Of a stretch of 64,000 nucleotides of DNA, positions 1 to 8,451 are shown piece after piece (the stretch's first letter is position 1; each line of letters begins with the position of its first letter). The stretch comes from JBQLZQ01 sp052168355. Lineage in GTDB: Bacteria; Pseudomonadota; Alphaproteobacteria; DSM-16000; Inquilinaceae. The notes under the pieces were generated by a model that did not search any database, was not told the DNA's origin, and worked only from the letters and a program-made list of their open reading frames with translations. The stretch covers positions 1-64,000 of the forward strand of contig JBQLZQ010000085.1 in assembly GCA_052168355.1 (NCBI GenBank). The letters are read 5' to 3'. Position numbers and translations under genes: made by a program.

Positions 1-50
1 CAGTGAATCAGAGACCCCTCGCATCGCCTAGCGAATTCTCGGACAGGCTC

Positions 51-680
51 CTAGCGGCGCGGGACCTCGTGCAGATGATAGGGGGGCAGGCGGCCGGCGA
101 TGGCCGCCGTCACCTCCTCGGCGCCTTCGGCGAAGCGCAGGCCGACCCGGTCTCCCTGCTGCCAGGCAAGCCCGCACCGGAAACTGCCCACGCGCTCGAT
201 CACCAGGCGGTCGGCACCGGTCAGCGGCCGTGGGGCGTCCAGCAGAACCGTGGCGCCGCCGGCCGAGACGTTGAGCACTATGCAGGGCAACGATCCGTCG
301 ACGCCGCGCAGCGTGGCCGGCCAGATCACCGGATGGCGGTCGCCGTGCTGGGCGACGTCGACGGCCCGCCCGTCCTCGACGAACCGGCGGATGGTTCGTG
401 CCGACGGCTGGCATTCCTCGAAGAAAAAGACGCCCATGACCCCGGCATCGTGCCAGGCGATACGCCCCTCAAGCGGTTCGAACGGTTCGACCGTCACGGT
501 GACGATCGACCCTTCGGGAAGGCCTTGGGCGCAGCGCAGCTTGGCGCCGTCCTCCGACAGATCCATCAGCCAGCAGGCAAAGGACCGGCCCGCCACGCCC
601 AGTGTCGCCGGGCATTCGACAAAGGCCGCGCGCGGTTGGCGGTGGCGGTCGGCGGGCAGGGGCGGCAGACGGACGGACAC
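51..680 (-). CDS. Tandem PilZ-domain protein
   Basis: A 209-residue protein with two PilZ-like barrels, roughly residues 10-100 and 115-200. Each carries the D/N-x-S-x-x-G motif of the family (DLSEDG and NVSAGG). PilZ domains usually bind cyclic di-GMP through an upstream RxxxR motif. I see no correctly spaced RxxxR before either barrel: the arginines of DRHRQPR are spaced 2 and 5 apart. Ligand binding is therefore uncertain. The GTG start at 680 lies 5 bases after the stop of the ATPase gene, so the two are probably co-transcribed. A longer open frame runs upstream through that gene but is only a shadow. The protein is likely cytosolic, and its role is unknown beyond possible signalling or motility control. 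Confidence 0.75.
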   Translation of the reverse strand: MSVRLPPLPADRHRQPRAAFVECPATLGVAGRSFACWLMDLSEDGAKLRCAQGLPEGSIVTVTVEPFEPLEGRIAWHDAGVMGVFFFEECQPSARTIRRFVEDGRAVDVAQHGDRHPVIWPATLRGVDGSLPCIVLNVSAGGATVLLDAPRPLTGADRLVIERVGSFRCGLAWQQGDRVGLRFAEGAEEVTAAIAGRLPPYHLHEVPRR

Positions 681-685
681 GGGGC

Positions 686-2146
686 TTACCGCGCGACCGC
701 CGCGGTCGCGCCATTGGAGGCGGTCCGCGTATAGAGGTTCGACAGCGCCTCGGCGATCAGCTCCTGGCTCAGACGGGGTTCGGTCCCCTCGAACTTGCTG
801 GCGGCGATGACCTGTTCGACGATGAATTTCGGCTGGTAGCAGGCCAGCGGCTGGTTGTTCTTGGTCTGCAACTGATCGACGACATAGGCGAACATGTCGT
901 CCGCCAGATCCAGCCCGCGCGCCTTGGCAATGGCGCTGAAGATCAGTCGATAGTCCGACGGCGAAGGGTTGGGGATCTCCAGCTTGTAGGGAATGCGGCG
1001 CAGGAACGCCGCGTCCATCAAATCGTCGGGCTCCATGTTGGTCGAGAAGATGACCATCTCGTCGAACGGCACCTCGAAGCTCTTGCCGGTGTGCAGCTTG
1101 AGAAAGTCGACCCGGCTTTCCAGCGGCACGATCCAGCGGTTCAGCAGTTCCGTCGGGCGAACCAGCTGACGGCCGAAATCGTCGATGATGAAGGTGCCGT
1201 TGAGCGCCTTGAGGTGCAGCGGCGCCTCGTAGAACTTGGCGTCGCTGTCGAATTTGAGATCGAGCATCTCCAGGGTCAGCTCGCCGCCGGTGATGATCAC
1301 CGGCCGACGGCAGGGGACCCAGCGGCCATCGATCTGTTCCTGGCGGATGTTGCCGCTGGGGCTCTCCTCGGTATCGGCCACCACGGAGTCGTGCACGCTG
1401 GGGTCGAACAGCTTGATGATCTGGCCTTCGACCTCGATGCAATAGGGAATGTAGATGATGTCGGAAAAGATCCTTCCCATCCGCTCGGCGATCGAGGTCT
1501 TGCCGTTGCCGGGGCTGCCATAGAGAAGGATGGAGTTGGCCGAGTTGATGGCGGGTCCAAGCTTGCGGACCAGATGGTCGGGAATGACCATGCCGGCGAA
1601 GGCCTGTTGGATGGTCGGGCGGTCGACCCGCTCCTCGGCCATCCGTTGCCGGCGGATCTGATCGCCGTAGGAAGAGAGGGACACCGGCGCGGGTCCGACA
1701 TACTGGTTCTGCGCCAGAGCCTCGGCGGCCCATTCCCGGCCCAGGCCGGTCAAGGCGAACCGTGGTTCGGCGCTGGCCAACAGACTGCTGGGCGCCAGCG
1801 TTTCCAGCAGCCTTTTCTCGGTGGCGTCCTGGATCAGGACGCCGATCAGGTTGGCCGATAGCTTGAGTCGGTCGGAGAGCTGGGACTGGGTTTCCAGACC
1901 GTCGATGGAAATGGCCTTGAGCAGGAGCCGCAAAAGCTGGGTCACGCCGACGCCGGTCTCTTCCAGCGATCGCGGCGTTGCCGGAAGGCGGGCCAGGATC
2001 GGCGCCATCTGCTCCGCCCTTACGACCCCAAGCGCGACCAGATTGTCGGCAAGCCGGCCGCCGTGTTCCCGCTGGACCTGGGTCGCCCGCTGGACGTCCT
2101 CGGGGCCGATCAGGCCCTGGGCCACGAGCAATTGACCGAAATGCAT
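686..2146 (-). CDS. AAA-type ATPase with winged-helix and GspE-N-like N-terminus
   Basis: A 486-residue cytosolic ATPase. Residues 1-50 resemble the small helical N-terminal domain of type II secretion/pilus ATPases. Residues 60-140 look like a winged-helix segment. The AAA core begins about residue 195, with Walker A GSPGNGKTS at 210-218 and Walker B IIDDFGR near 320. This layout matches proteins annotated as ATPase with chaperone activity, which are common in alphaproteobacteria. They are MoxR-like, and their clients are generally unknown. It is followed after 5 bases by the PilZ gene, so the pair may act together. The ATG at 2146 fits the family start. The call to an AAA ATPase is firm; a link to pili or secretion is only suggested by the N-terminal domain. 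Confidence 0.8.
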   Translation of the reverse strand: MHFGQLLVAQGLIGPEDVQRATQVQREHGGRLADNLVALGVVRAEQMAPILARLPATPRSLEETGVGVTQLLRLLLKAISIDGLETQSQLSDRLKLSANLIGVLIQDATEKRLLETLAPSSLLASAEPRFALTGLGREWAAEALAQNQYVGPAPVSLSSYGDQIRRQRMAEERVDRPTIQQAFAGMVIPDHLVRKLGPAINSANSILLYGSPGNGKTSIAERMGRIFSDIIYIPYCIEVEGQIIKLFDPSVHDSVVADTEESPSGNIRQEQIDGRWVPCRRPVIITGGELTLEMLDLKFDSDAKFYEAPLHLKALNGTFIIDDFGRQLVRPTELLNRWIVPLESRVDFLKLHTGKSFEVPFDEMVIFSTNMEPDDLMDAAFLRRIPYKLEIPNPSPSDYRLIFSAIAKARGLDLADDMFAYVVDQLQTKNNQPLACYQPKFIVEQVIAASKFEGTEPRLSQELIAEALSNLYTRTASNGATAAVAR

Positions 2147-2335
2147 GGCGAATGGTTCCCAACACCGGGAGTGGGGGATCCGGGCGACGGTAGACCTGAA
2201 ATCCTTAACGGAGCGTTTCCGACCGCCTGCTTCTCAGCGGGCGTTGTGGCCCGCCGCCTGTCGTCTATACTGTATGAGGATACGGCGCCGGCCTTCAGAA
2301 GCGCCGTGGTAGAACCCATGCGAGGAATCGACCCC

Positions 2336-3310
2336 ATGAAGAAAACCGCTTTGACCGCCACCATGATGGCGGTTGCCTCTTTCGCCGTGCCGGCTGTCGC
2401 CCAGGACTGCGGCTGGGCCCCCGACCGGGCGGTCACCTATGTCGTGCCATGGAGCCCCGGCGGCGGCACGGACGCCAATTCCCGTGCGCTTGCCGCGATT
2501 CTGGAGGCGGATCTGGGCGTGCCCTTCAACGTCGTCAACCGCACCGGCGGCAACGGGGTCACGGGCCACACGGCCATCGCCACCGCCGAACCGGACGGCT
2601 ATACCATCGGCTCGGTCACCGTCGAGATCGCGACCATGCACCATGCCGGGCTGACCGAGCTTACGGTCGAGAACGTCACGCCGATCGCGCTGATCGACAT
2701 CGTCCCGGCGGCGGTGACCGTCAAGGCCGATTCCCAGTTCGGCACGTTGAACGATCTGCTCGACTACGCCAAGGCCAACCCGGGCGAACTGACCGCGTCG
2801 GGCACCGCCCAGGGCGGCATCTGGCACCTGGCCCTGGCCGGCCTGCTCAACGCCGAGGGGATCGACCCGGCGGCCATCCGCTGGATCCCCTCCCAGGGCG
2901 CCGGTCCGGCCATGCAGGAACTGCTGGCGGGCGGCGTCGATCTGGTCACGCCGGCCCTGTCGGAATCCAAGGGCATCATCGATGCCGGCGAGGCCAAGGC
3001 CCTGGCCTATATGTACGACAGCCGCATGGAGGCCCTGCCGGAGGTGCCGACGGTTCAGGAGGCCACGGGCACCGACTGGACCCTGGCCGCCTTCATCTCG
3101 GTCGGCGGGCCGGAGGGGCTGCCGGAGGAGATGGTCTGCGCCTATTCGCAGGCCGTCGAGCGCGCGACCCAGACCCAGGAATGGGCCGACTTCAAGGCAG
3201 GACGCGGGTCGGACGTGGTGTTCGAGGGACCCGAAGCGTTGACCCAGCGCATCGTCGCGGCCGATCAGAGCCTTGGCGAAACCATGGCGGCGATCGGGCT
3301 GGCCAAATAG
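2336..3310 (+). CDS. Tripartite tricarboxylate transporter substrate-binding protein (TctC family)
   Basis: A 324-residue periplasmic binding protein of the Bug/TctC family. It has a signal peptide (start MKKTALTATMM, cleavage near AVAQ-DC). The family signature follows near the N-terminus: VPWSPGGGTDANSR, then VVNRTGGNG. These proteins capture carboxylates and deliver them to a TctAB membrane pair, which follows directly here. The ATG at 2336 was preferred over an in-frame ATG 18 bases upstream because it gives a clean signal peptide. It is the first gene of an operon that continues through tctB, tctA, an aldolase, an MFS carrier and denD. The ligand is not readable from sequence; a sugar-derived acid fits the downstream enzymes. 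Confidence 0.9.
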   Translation: MKKTALTATMMAVASFAVPAVAQDCGWAPDRAVTYVVPWSPGGGTDANSRALAAILEADLGVPFNVVNRTGGNGVTGHTAIATAEPDGYTIGSVTVEIATMHHAGLTELTVENVTPIALIDIVPAAVTVKADSQFGTLNDLLDYAKANPGELTASGTAQGGIWHLALAGLLNAEGIDPAAIRWIPSQGAGPAMQELLAGGVDLVTPALSESKGIIDAGEAKALAYMYDSRMEALPEVPTVQEATGTDWTLAAFISVGGPEGLPEEMVCAYSQAVERATQTQEWADFKAGRGSDVVFEGPEALTQRIVAADQSLGETMAAIGLAK

Positions 3311-3338
3311 CGCCGGGCCCGTTTTCGAGAGACAGCCG

Positions 3339-3815
3339 ATGAAACTCGGCGATACGTCCCTCGGGCTCTTGCTCGTGGTGGCGGGCCTGGCGATCTTTGT
3401 CCAGGCCCGCACCTTTCCGGCGCTGGGTGGCATGACCGTCGGGCCCGACCTGTTCCCGTCGATCGCCGCCGTCGGGCTGATGGGCTGCGGCGTCGTCATC
3501 GCGGTGCAGGGGATGATCCGTGGCCGCGCCGGTCGCCCGCCGGCGGTTGCCGAGGGGCCGCGTATCGGGCGGGGCGGTCTGATCCGCCTGCTTGCGGTTC
3601 CGGCCGCCATCCTGTTTTTTGGTCTGGCGCTCAACCCGCTGGGATTTCACATCACCGCCGCCGTGGCGTTGTTCGGCCTTCTGGTGGCGTTCGGCATACG
3701 GATCCTGCCTTCCGTGGCCGTCGCCGTGCCGGTGACGATTGTCATCCACGGCGTGTTCTATTCCCTGCTGCGCGTGCCCTTGCCCTGGGGATTGCTGACC
3801 CCGTTCGCGTGGTGA
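3339..3815 (+). CDS. Tripartite tricarboxylate transporter small membrane subunit (TctB family)
   Basis: A 158-residue inner-membrane protein. It has about four hydrophobic segments: near residues 5-22 and 35-53, then a pair after residue 80. This matches the small, poorly conserved TctB subunit that partners the large permease TctA. The ATG at 3339 comes 28 bases after the binding-protein stop, and the gene ends 10 bases before tctA, so the three form one transport unit. The family call depends largely on size, topology and position between TctC and TctA genes. Confidence 0.85.
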   Translation: MKLGDTSLGLLLVVAGLAIFVQARTFPALGGMTVGPDLFPSIAAVGLMGCGVVIAVQGMIRGRAGRPPAVAEGPRIGRGGLIRLLAVPAAILFFGLALNPLGFHITAAVALFGLLVAFGIRILPSVAVAVPVTIVIHGVFYSLLRVPLPWGLLTPFAW

Positions 3816-3825
3816 GACGGCCCTT

Positions 3826-5340
3826 TTGACCCATTTTCAGTACATGGCGGCGCTTCTGTTCGACCAGCAGACGCTGCTCATCATTCTGGTCTGCACCGCC
3901 TATGGCATGATCGTCGGCGCCATTCCCGGCCTGACCGCGACCATGGCGGTTATTCTGCTGGTGCCCTTCACCTTCTTCCTGGACCCGGTCCCGGCCATCG
4001 GCGCCATCGTCGCGACCACGGCTACCGCCATCTTCGCCGGCGATATTCCGGGCGCGCTGCTACGCATTCCGGGTACCCCGGCGTCGGCCGCCTATGTCGA
4101 TGATTCCTTCCGGATCGCGCAGTCCGGGCGGCCGCGCTATATCCTGCTGGTGTCGCTGCTGACGGCGGCCTTCGGCGGTATCGTCGGCTCGCTCATCCTG
4201 ATCGTGGCGGCTCCGTCCCTGGCCCGCTTCGCGCTCAATTTTTCCAGCTTCGAGTATTTCTGGCTCGGATGCCTGGGGCTGTCCTGCGCGGTCCTGGCCA
4301 GCAGCGCTTCGCCGGCGCGCGGCTTCGCCAGCCTGTTCCTGGGGCTGTTCGTATCGACCATCGGCATCGACATCGCCGTCGGCCACCCCCGCTTCACCTT
4401 CGGCAACCCGGACCTTCTGGGCGGAGTCAGCTTCATCCCGGCGATGATCGGCATCTTCGCCGTGGGCGAGGTGCTGCGGTCGGCCCGCCGGGCCCTGGAC
4501 CCGGTATCGACCGCCGACCTGCCGGCGGCACGGGAAACCGGCCCGCTGCGGGAAGCCTGGGCGACCATCCGGCGGTATCGGATCGGCGTTGCCCGGTCCA
4601 GCCTGTTGGGCACGGTCATCGGCGCCTTGCCCGGCGCCGGCGCCGACATCGCCGCCTGGATCTGCTACGCGGTGTCGCGCCGGTTTTCCCGCGCGCCGGA
4701 CCGGTTCGGCAAGGGCCATGCCGAGGGCATCGTCGATGGCGGGTCGGCCAACAATGCCGCGGTCAGCGGGGCGTGGACGCCGGCCATGGTCATCGGCATT
4801 CCCGGCGACACGGTGACGGCCATCGCCATCGGCGTGCTGATGCTCAAGGGGCTGACGCCGGGGCCGCGCATTTTCTCCACCGACGCCGACCTGATCGGCG
4901 CCATCTTCGGCACCTTCCTGATCGCCAACCTGCTGATGGTGCCGATCGGCCTGCTGGTCATCCGTTTTGCCACATTGCTGCTGCGCATCGACCGGCGCAT
5001 GCTGATGCCGGTCATCCTCGTCTTCTCCCTGGTCGGCGCCTATGCGGTGGACACTACGGCGACGTCGATCTGGGTGGTTCTGATCATCGGTCTGGTGGCG
5101 TTTTTTCTGGAGGAGAACGGCTTTCCCGTCGCGCCGGCGATCCTGGCCATCGTGCTGGGCCAGATGGTTGAGGCCAACTTCATGACCTCGATGATCAAGA
5201 CCCAGGGGGATCTGATCGGCTTTTTCGGCCGGCCGGTGGCGGCGACGCTTGGTGTTCTGACCATTGCGATCTGGGGATGGATTCTCTATCGCACGGTACG
5301 ACCGGCGCGGACCGGCGGCACCCGACAAACCGAAGGATAG
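3826..5340 (+). CDS. Tripartite tricarboxylate transporter large permease (TctA family)
   Basis: A 504-residue polytopic permease with about a dozen hydrophobic segments. It carries conserved TctA sequence such as GAIPGLTATMA near residues 31-41 and IPGTPASAA about 50 residues further on, plus the late GALPGAGADIAAWI motif. It forms the transport channel and uses an ion gradient rather than ATP. I took the TTG at 3826 as start, 10 bases after tctB. The in-frame ATG at 3844 (seventh residue) is the alternative. The aldolase gene begins only 5 bases after its stop, which supports one transcript linking uptake and catabolism. Confidence 0.9.
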   Translation: MTHFQYMAALLFDQQTLLIILVCTAYGMIVGAIPGLTATMAVILLVPFTFFLDPVPAIGAIVATTATAIFAGDIPGALLRIPGTPASAAYVDDSFRIAQSGRPRYILLVSLLTAAFGGIVGSLILIVAAPSLARFALNFSSFEYFWLGCLGLSCAVLASSASPARGFASLFLGLFVSTIGIDIAVGHPRFTFGNPDLLGGVSFIPAMIGIFAVGEVLRSARRALDPVSTADLPAARETGPLREAWATIRRYRIGVARSSLLGTVIGALPGAGADIAAWICYAVSRRFSRAPDRFGKGHAEGIVDGGSANNAAVSGAWTPAMVIGIPGDTVTAIAIGVLMLKGLTPGPRIFSTDADLIGAIFGTFLIANLLMVPIGLLVIRFATLLLRIDRRMLMPVILVFSLVGAYAVDTTATSIWVVLIIGLVAFFLEENGFPVAPAILAIVLGQMVEANFMTSMIKTQGDLIGFFGRPVAATLGVLTIAIWGWILYRTVRPARTGGTRQTEG

Positions 5341-5345
5341 GGGAC

Positions 5346-6149
5346 ATGAGCGACGACCAGACCCGCGCGGACCCCGCCAGTCCGGGCGGTCCGCGGCCCA
5401 ATCGTCTCAAACGCCGCCTGCGGGCGGGCGATCGCGTGCCGGCGCTGTGGGTCCAGATGGAAAGCCCGACGGTGGTCGAGGCGGCGGTCCATGCCGGCTG
5501 GGATACGATCCTGATCGACAACGAGCACGGGTGGGTCGGGTACGAGACCCTGCTGCACATGATGCGCGCGGCCGAGGCGGCCGGCGGCGACGTCATCCTG
5601 CGCGTGCCCGACGCCGAGATGGCGACGCTGAAACGGGCGTTGGATCTGGGGGTGCAGTCGATCATGGTGCCGATGGTCAATTCCGCCGCGGCGGCCCGGT
5701 CGATCGCCGAAGCCTGCCGGTATCCGACCCTGGGAACGCGGGGCTATGCCGCGCCGGTGGTGCGGGCGTCGCGCTATGGCGCCGATCCGGGATATGCCGG
5801 CGGCGCCCATAACGAGCTGCTGCTGATCGCCCAGATCGAACATGCCGACGCGGTGGCGGCGATCGACGCCATCGCCGCCGTCGACGGGATCGACATGCTG
5901 TTTATCGGCCCCAACGATCTGGCAGGATCGCTCGGCCGGCTGGAACGGCTCGACCATCCCGACGTGGAGGCGGCGATCCGCGCCGTCGAGGCCGCGACCC
6001 TGAAGGCCGGCAAGCTGCTGGGCACCATCCCCCGGCCGGGGCGGGACGTGGCCGGCTGTTACGCCGACGGTCACCATCTGTGCGCCTGCGCCAGCGATAT
6101 CGTGCTGTTCCGCCGCGCCGCCGTCGAAGCCCTGCGCGGGGCCATGTGA
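5346..6149 (+). CDS. HpcH/HpaI-family 2-oxoacid aldolase
   Basis: A 267-residue TIM-barrel aldolase of the HpcH/HpaI family. These class II, divalent-metal enzymes cleave 2-keto-3-deoxy or 4-hydroxy-2-oxo acids to pyruvate plus an aldehyde. Family signatures are present: ALWVQMESP, then DTILIDNEHG, QSIMVPMVNSA, and LLLIAQIEHADAV with the metal-binding glutamate, followed by GIDMLFIGPNDLA. The ATG at 5346 follows tctA by 5 bases, and the stop overlaps the GTG start of the MFS gene by 4 bases. In this operon it would act on a sugar-acid intermediate; the exact substrate cannot be assigned. Family members include 2-dehydro-3-deoxyglucarate and 4-hydroxy-2-oxoheptanedioate aldolases. Confidence 0.88.
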   Translation: MSDDQTRADPASPGGPRPNRLKRRLRAGDRVPALWVQMESPTVVEAAVHAGWDTILIDNEHGWVGYETLLHMMRAAEAAGGDVILRVPDAEMATLKRALDLGVQSIMVPMVNSAAAARSIAEACRYPTLGTRGYAAPVVRASRYGADPGYAGGAHNELLLIAQIEHADAVAAIDAIAAVDGIDMLFIGPNDLAGSLGRLERLDHPDVEAAIRAVEAATLKAGKLLGTIPRPGRDVAGCYADGHHLCACASDIVLFRRAAVEALRGAM

Positions 6150-7450
6150 AGAACGCCGCACCGACATCCCGCGGCAACGCCGGGACCGGCCCCTCCCGCA
6201 TCGTGCTGACGGTCTTTCTGCCGTTTGCCGGCGGGTACTTCCTGTCCTACGTCTATCGGTCGGCCAACGCCGTACTGTCGCCGCGCCTGGCCGCGGACAT
6301 GGGGCTCACGCCGGCCGATCTCGGCGTGCTGACCGCCGCCTATTTTCTGGCCTTCGCGCTGTTCCAGGTGCCCCTTGGCCTGTTGCTCGACCGATACGGG
6401 CCGCGGCGGATTCAAAGCGTGCTGCTGACCGTCGCGGCCCTGGGAGCGGCGATCTTCGCCATGGCACCCGACACATCGACCCTGGGGGCGGGGCGCGCGG
6501 TGATCGGGCTGGGTGTCTCCGGCTGTTTGATGGCCTCCTTCAAGGCCATCACCCAGTGGTTCCCCAAGCAGCGCTGGCCGCTGGTCAATGGCTGCCTGAT
6601 GGGGTTCGGCGGGCTGGGCGCCATCGCGGCCACGGCGCCCATGGAGGCGCTGCTGGGCTATGTCGATTGGCGCGGCATCTTTCTGGGTTTGGCGGCGGCG
6701 ACCCTGGCCATGGGTGCGACGATCTTCATGGTCGTGCCCGAACCGGCGGCGCGGGGCCGGCCGATCCCGCTCAAGGATCTGGCGATCAGCCTGCGTCGCA
6801 TCTACGGCGACCGGCTGTTCTGGCGCCTGACGCCGTTCCTGGTGGCCGCCCAGGCGCTCAGCTTTTCCCTGCAGACCCTGTGGGCGGCGCCCTGGCTGCG
6901 CGATGTCGCAGGCCTTGGGCCGGATGAGGTGGCCCTGCGGCTGTTCGTCGTGGCCCTGGCCATGACCGTGGGGTTTGTCGGTACGGGGATAACCGCCCAT
7001 GCGCTGATGCGGATCGGCGTGCCGCTGCTGATCATCACGCTGGGCGGGGTCGGTGGCTTCGGGATCGCCCTGACCCTGATCGTGACCCAGATCGTGCCGG
7101 TCGACGCGCTGTGGCCATGGGCGGTTTTCGGGCTGCTGTCGAACGTCACGGTCCTGGCCTATCCGCTGCTCTCGGCGCATTTCCCGATCGACTATTCGGG
7201 CCGCGCCAATACGGCCTTGAACCTTCTGACGTTCAGCGGCGCCTTCGTCGCCCAGTCGGCCATGGGCGCCATCGTCGAATTCTGGACCCCCTTGTCCGGG
7301 GGCCGGTATCCCGCCATCGCTTATCAGGCGGCCTTCGGCCTGTTCCTTGGGCTGATGGCGGCCGGCCTTGTCTGGTTCCTGTTGTCCGGGCGCAACGGCC
7401 ATCGCCCTGCGTCATCCCCGTCACACCATTCTGGAGGATCTGTCTCGTGA
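6146..7450 (+). CDS. Major facilitator superfamily transporter
   Basis: A 434-residue inner-membrane carrier with 12 predicted transmembrane segments. It carries the MFS loop signature between helices 2 and 3 (GLLLDRYGPRRIQ). The start is the GTG at 6146, overlapping the preceding aldolase stop in an ATGTGA arrangement. An earlier in-frame ATG at 6080 would extend the protein by 22 arginine-rich residues inside the aldolase gene and is unlikely. The gene in turn overlaps denD by 4 bases. Having both a tripartite importer and an MFS carrier in one operon is unusual; the MFS could import a second substrate or export a product. Confidence 0.85.
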   Translation: MKNAAPTSRGNAGTGPSRIVLTVFLPFAGGYFLSYVYRSANAVLSPRLAADMGLTPADLGVLTAAYFLAFALFQVPLGLLLDRYGPRRIQSVLLTVAALGAAIFAMAPDTSTLGAGRAVIGLGVSGCLMASFKAITQWFPKQRWPLVNGCLMGFGGLGAIAATAPMEALLGYVDWRGIFLGLAAATLAMGATIFMVVPEPAARGRPIPLKDLAISLRRIYGDRLFWRLTPFLVAAQALSFSLQTLWAAPWLRDVAGLGPDEVALRLFVVALAMTVGFVGTGITAHALMRIGVPLLIITLGGVGGFGIALTLIVTQIVPVDALWPWAVFGLLSNVTVLAYPLLSAHFPIDYSGRANTALNLLTFSGAFVAQSAMGAIVEFWTPLSGGRYPAIAYQAAFGLFLGLMAAGLVWFLLSGRNGHRPASSPSHHSGGSVS

Positions 7451-8442
7451 AAGTGGTCATCACCGGCGGCGCCGGTTTCATCGGCCTCAACCTGGCCCGC
7501 GCCCTGTTGCAACGCGGCCGCCTGACCGGCCCGTCCGGGGCCGAGGACAAGATCGACGCCATCACCCTGTTCGATGTCGCCGCGCCGCCGAAGCGGCCCG
7601 ACGGGCTGGATGACAGGGTTTCCATCGTCACCGGCGACATCGCCGACCGGGAAACCATCGTCAATCTGATCGACCGCGACGACATCTCCGTGTTTCATCT
7701 GGCATCGGTGGTCAGCGCCGGCGGCGAGCGGGATTTCGACCTGGCGATGGCGGTCAATCTGGACGGCGGCCGCAACGTGTTCGAAGCCTGCCGCGCCCGG
7801 AACGGTCTGCCACGCGTGGTGTTCGCCAGCAGCATCGCCGTCTATGGCGGTGCGGCCATGCCCGACGTCGTGTCGGACCGGGTTCGCCAAACATCGCGCA
7901 CGACCTACGGCATCACCAAGTCGATCTGCGAGCTTCTGGTCAACGATTACACCCGCAAGGGTTTTTTCGACGGGCGGTCGGCGCGGCTGCCCACGGTCAT
8001 CGTTCGGCCCGGCAAACCCAATGCCGCCGCGTCCAGCTTTGCCAGCGGCGTCTTCCGCGAACCGCTGCACGGAGAGGAATGCGTGTTGCCGGTGACCCCC
8101 GAGACGACCATGCCGGTGCTGGGATACCGCAACGTGGTGAACGGGTTCATCGCGCTGCACGAGGCCGACAGCGCGGCCATCGGCGACGACCGCGGTGTTC
8201 TCTTGCCCAACGTTTCCTACACCGTGACCGAGATGATCGAGGCTGTGAAGCGGGTGGCGGCGCAGAACGGCATCACGCTTGGACCCATCACGTCGCGGCC
8301 GGATCCGGCAATTCAGGCGATCGTCGACACCTGGGCCCGCCATGCCAACGCCGACCGCGCCCTGAAGCTGGGCCTGCCCAAGGATGAGTCCCTCGACCGG
8401 GTGATCCAGGACTTCATCGACGATTTCATGCCGAGGGCGTAG
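7447..8442 (+). CDS. denD: D-erythronate dehydrogenase (NAD-dependent epimerase-like)
   Basis: A 331-residue extended short-chain dehydrogenase with N-terminal Rossmann motif GGAGFIG. The catalytic YGITK motif lies near residue 155, preceded by SSIAVYGG. The stretch LPTVIVRPGKPNAAASSFAS is distinctive for DenD, which oxidises D-erythronate to 2-oxo-D-erythronate in C4 sugar-acid catabolism. The GTG start at 7447 overlaps the MFS stop, so it closes the operon. In known pathways OtnK and OtnC/OtnI complete the route, and neither is present in the window. Family assignment is strong; the physiological substrate here could be a related aldonate. Confidence 0.85.
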   Translation: MKVVITGGAGFIGLNLARALLQRGRLTGPSGAEDKIDAITLFDVAAPPKRPDGLDDRVSIVTGDIADRETIVNLIDRDDISVFHLASVVSAGGERDFDLAMAVNLDGGRNVFEACRARNGLPRVVFASSIAVYGGAAMPDVVSDRVRQTSRTTYGITKSICELLVNDYTRKGFFDGRSARLPTVIVRPGKPNAAASSFASGVFREPLHGEECVLPVTPETTMPVLGYRNVVNGFIALHEADSAAIGDDRGVLLPNVSYTVTEMIEAVKRVAAQNGITLGPITSRPDPAIQAIVDTWARHANADRALKLGLPKDESLDRVIQDFIDDFMPRA

Positions 8443-8449
8443 CCCTCGG
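8431..8449. terminator. Hairpin at the denD stop, between convergent genes
   Basis: A perfect 8-bp stem (CCGAGGGC and GCCCTCGG) with a 3-base loop spans the denD stop codon and ends just before the stop of the convergent HerA-like gene at 8452. It is placed to end transcripts from both sides. There is no T tract, so intrinsic termination is not proven. Confidence 0.4.
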
Positions 8450-8451
8450 GC

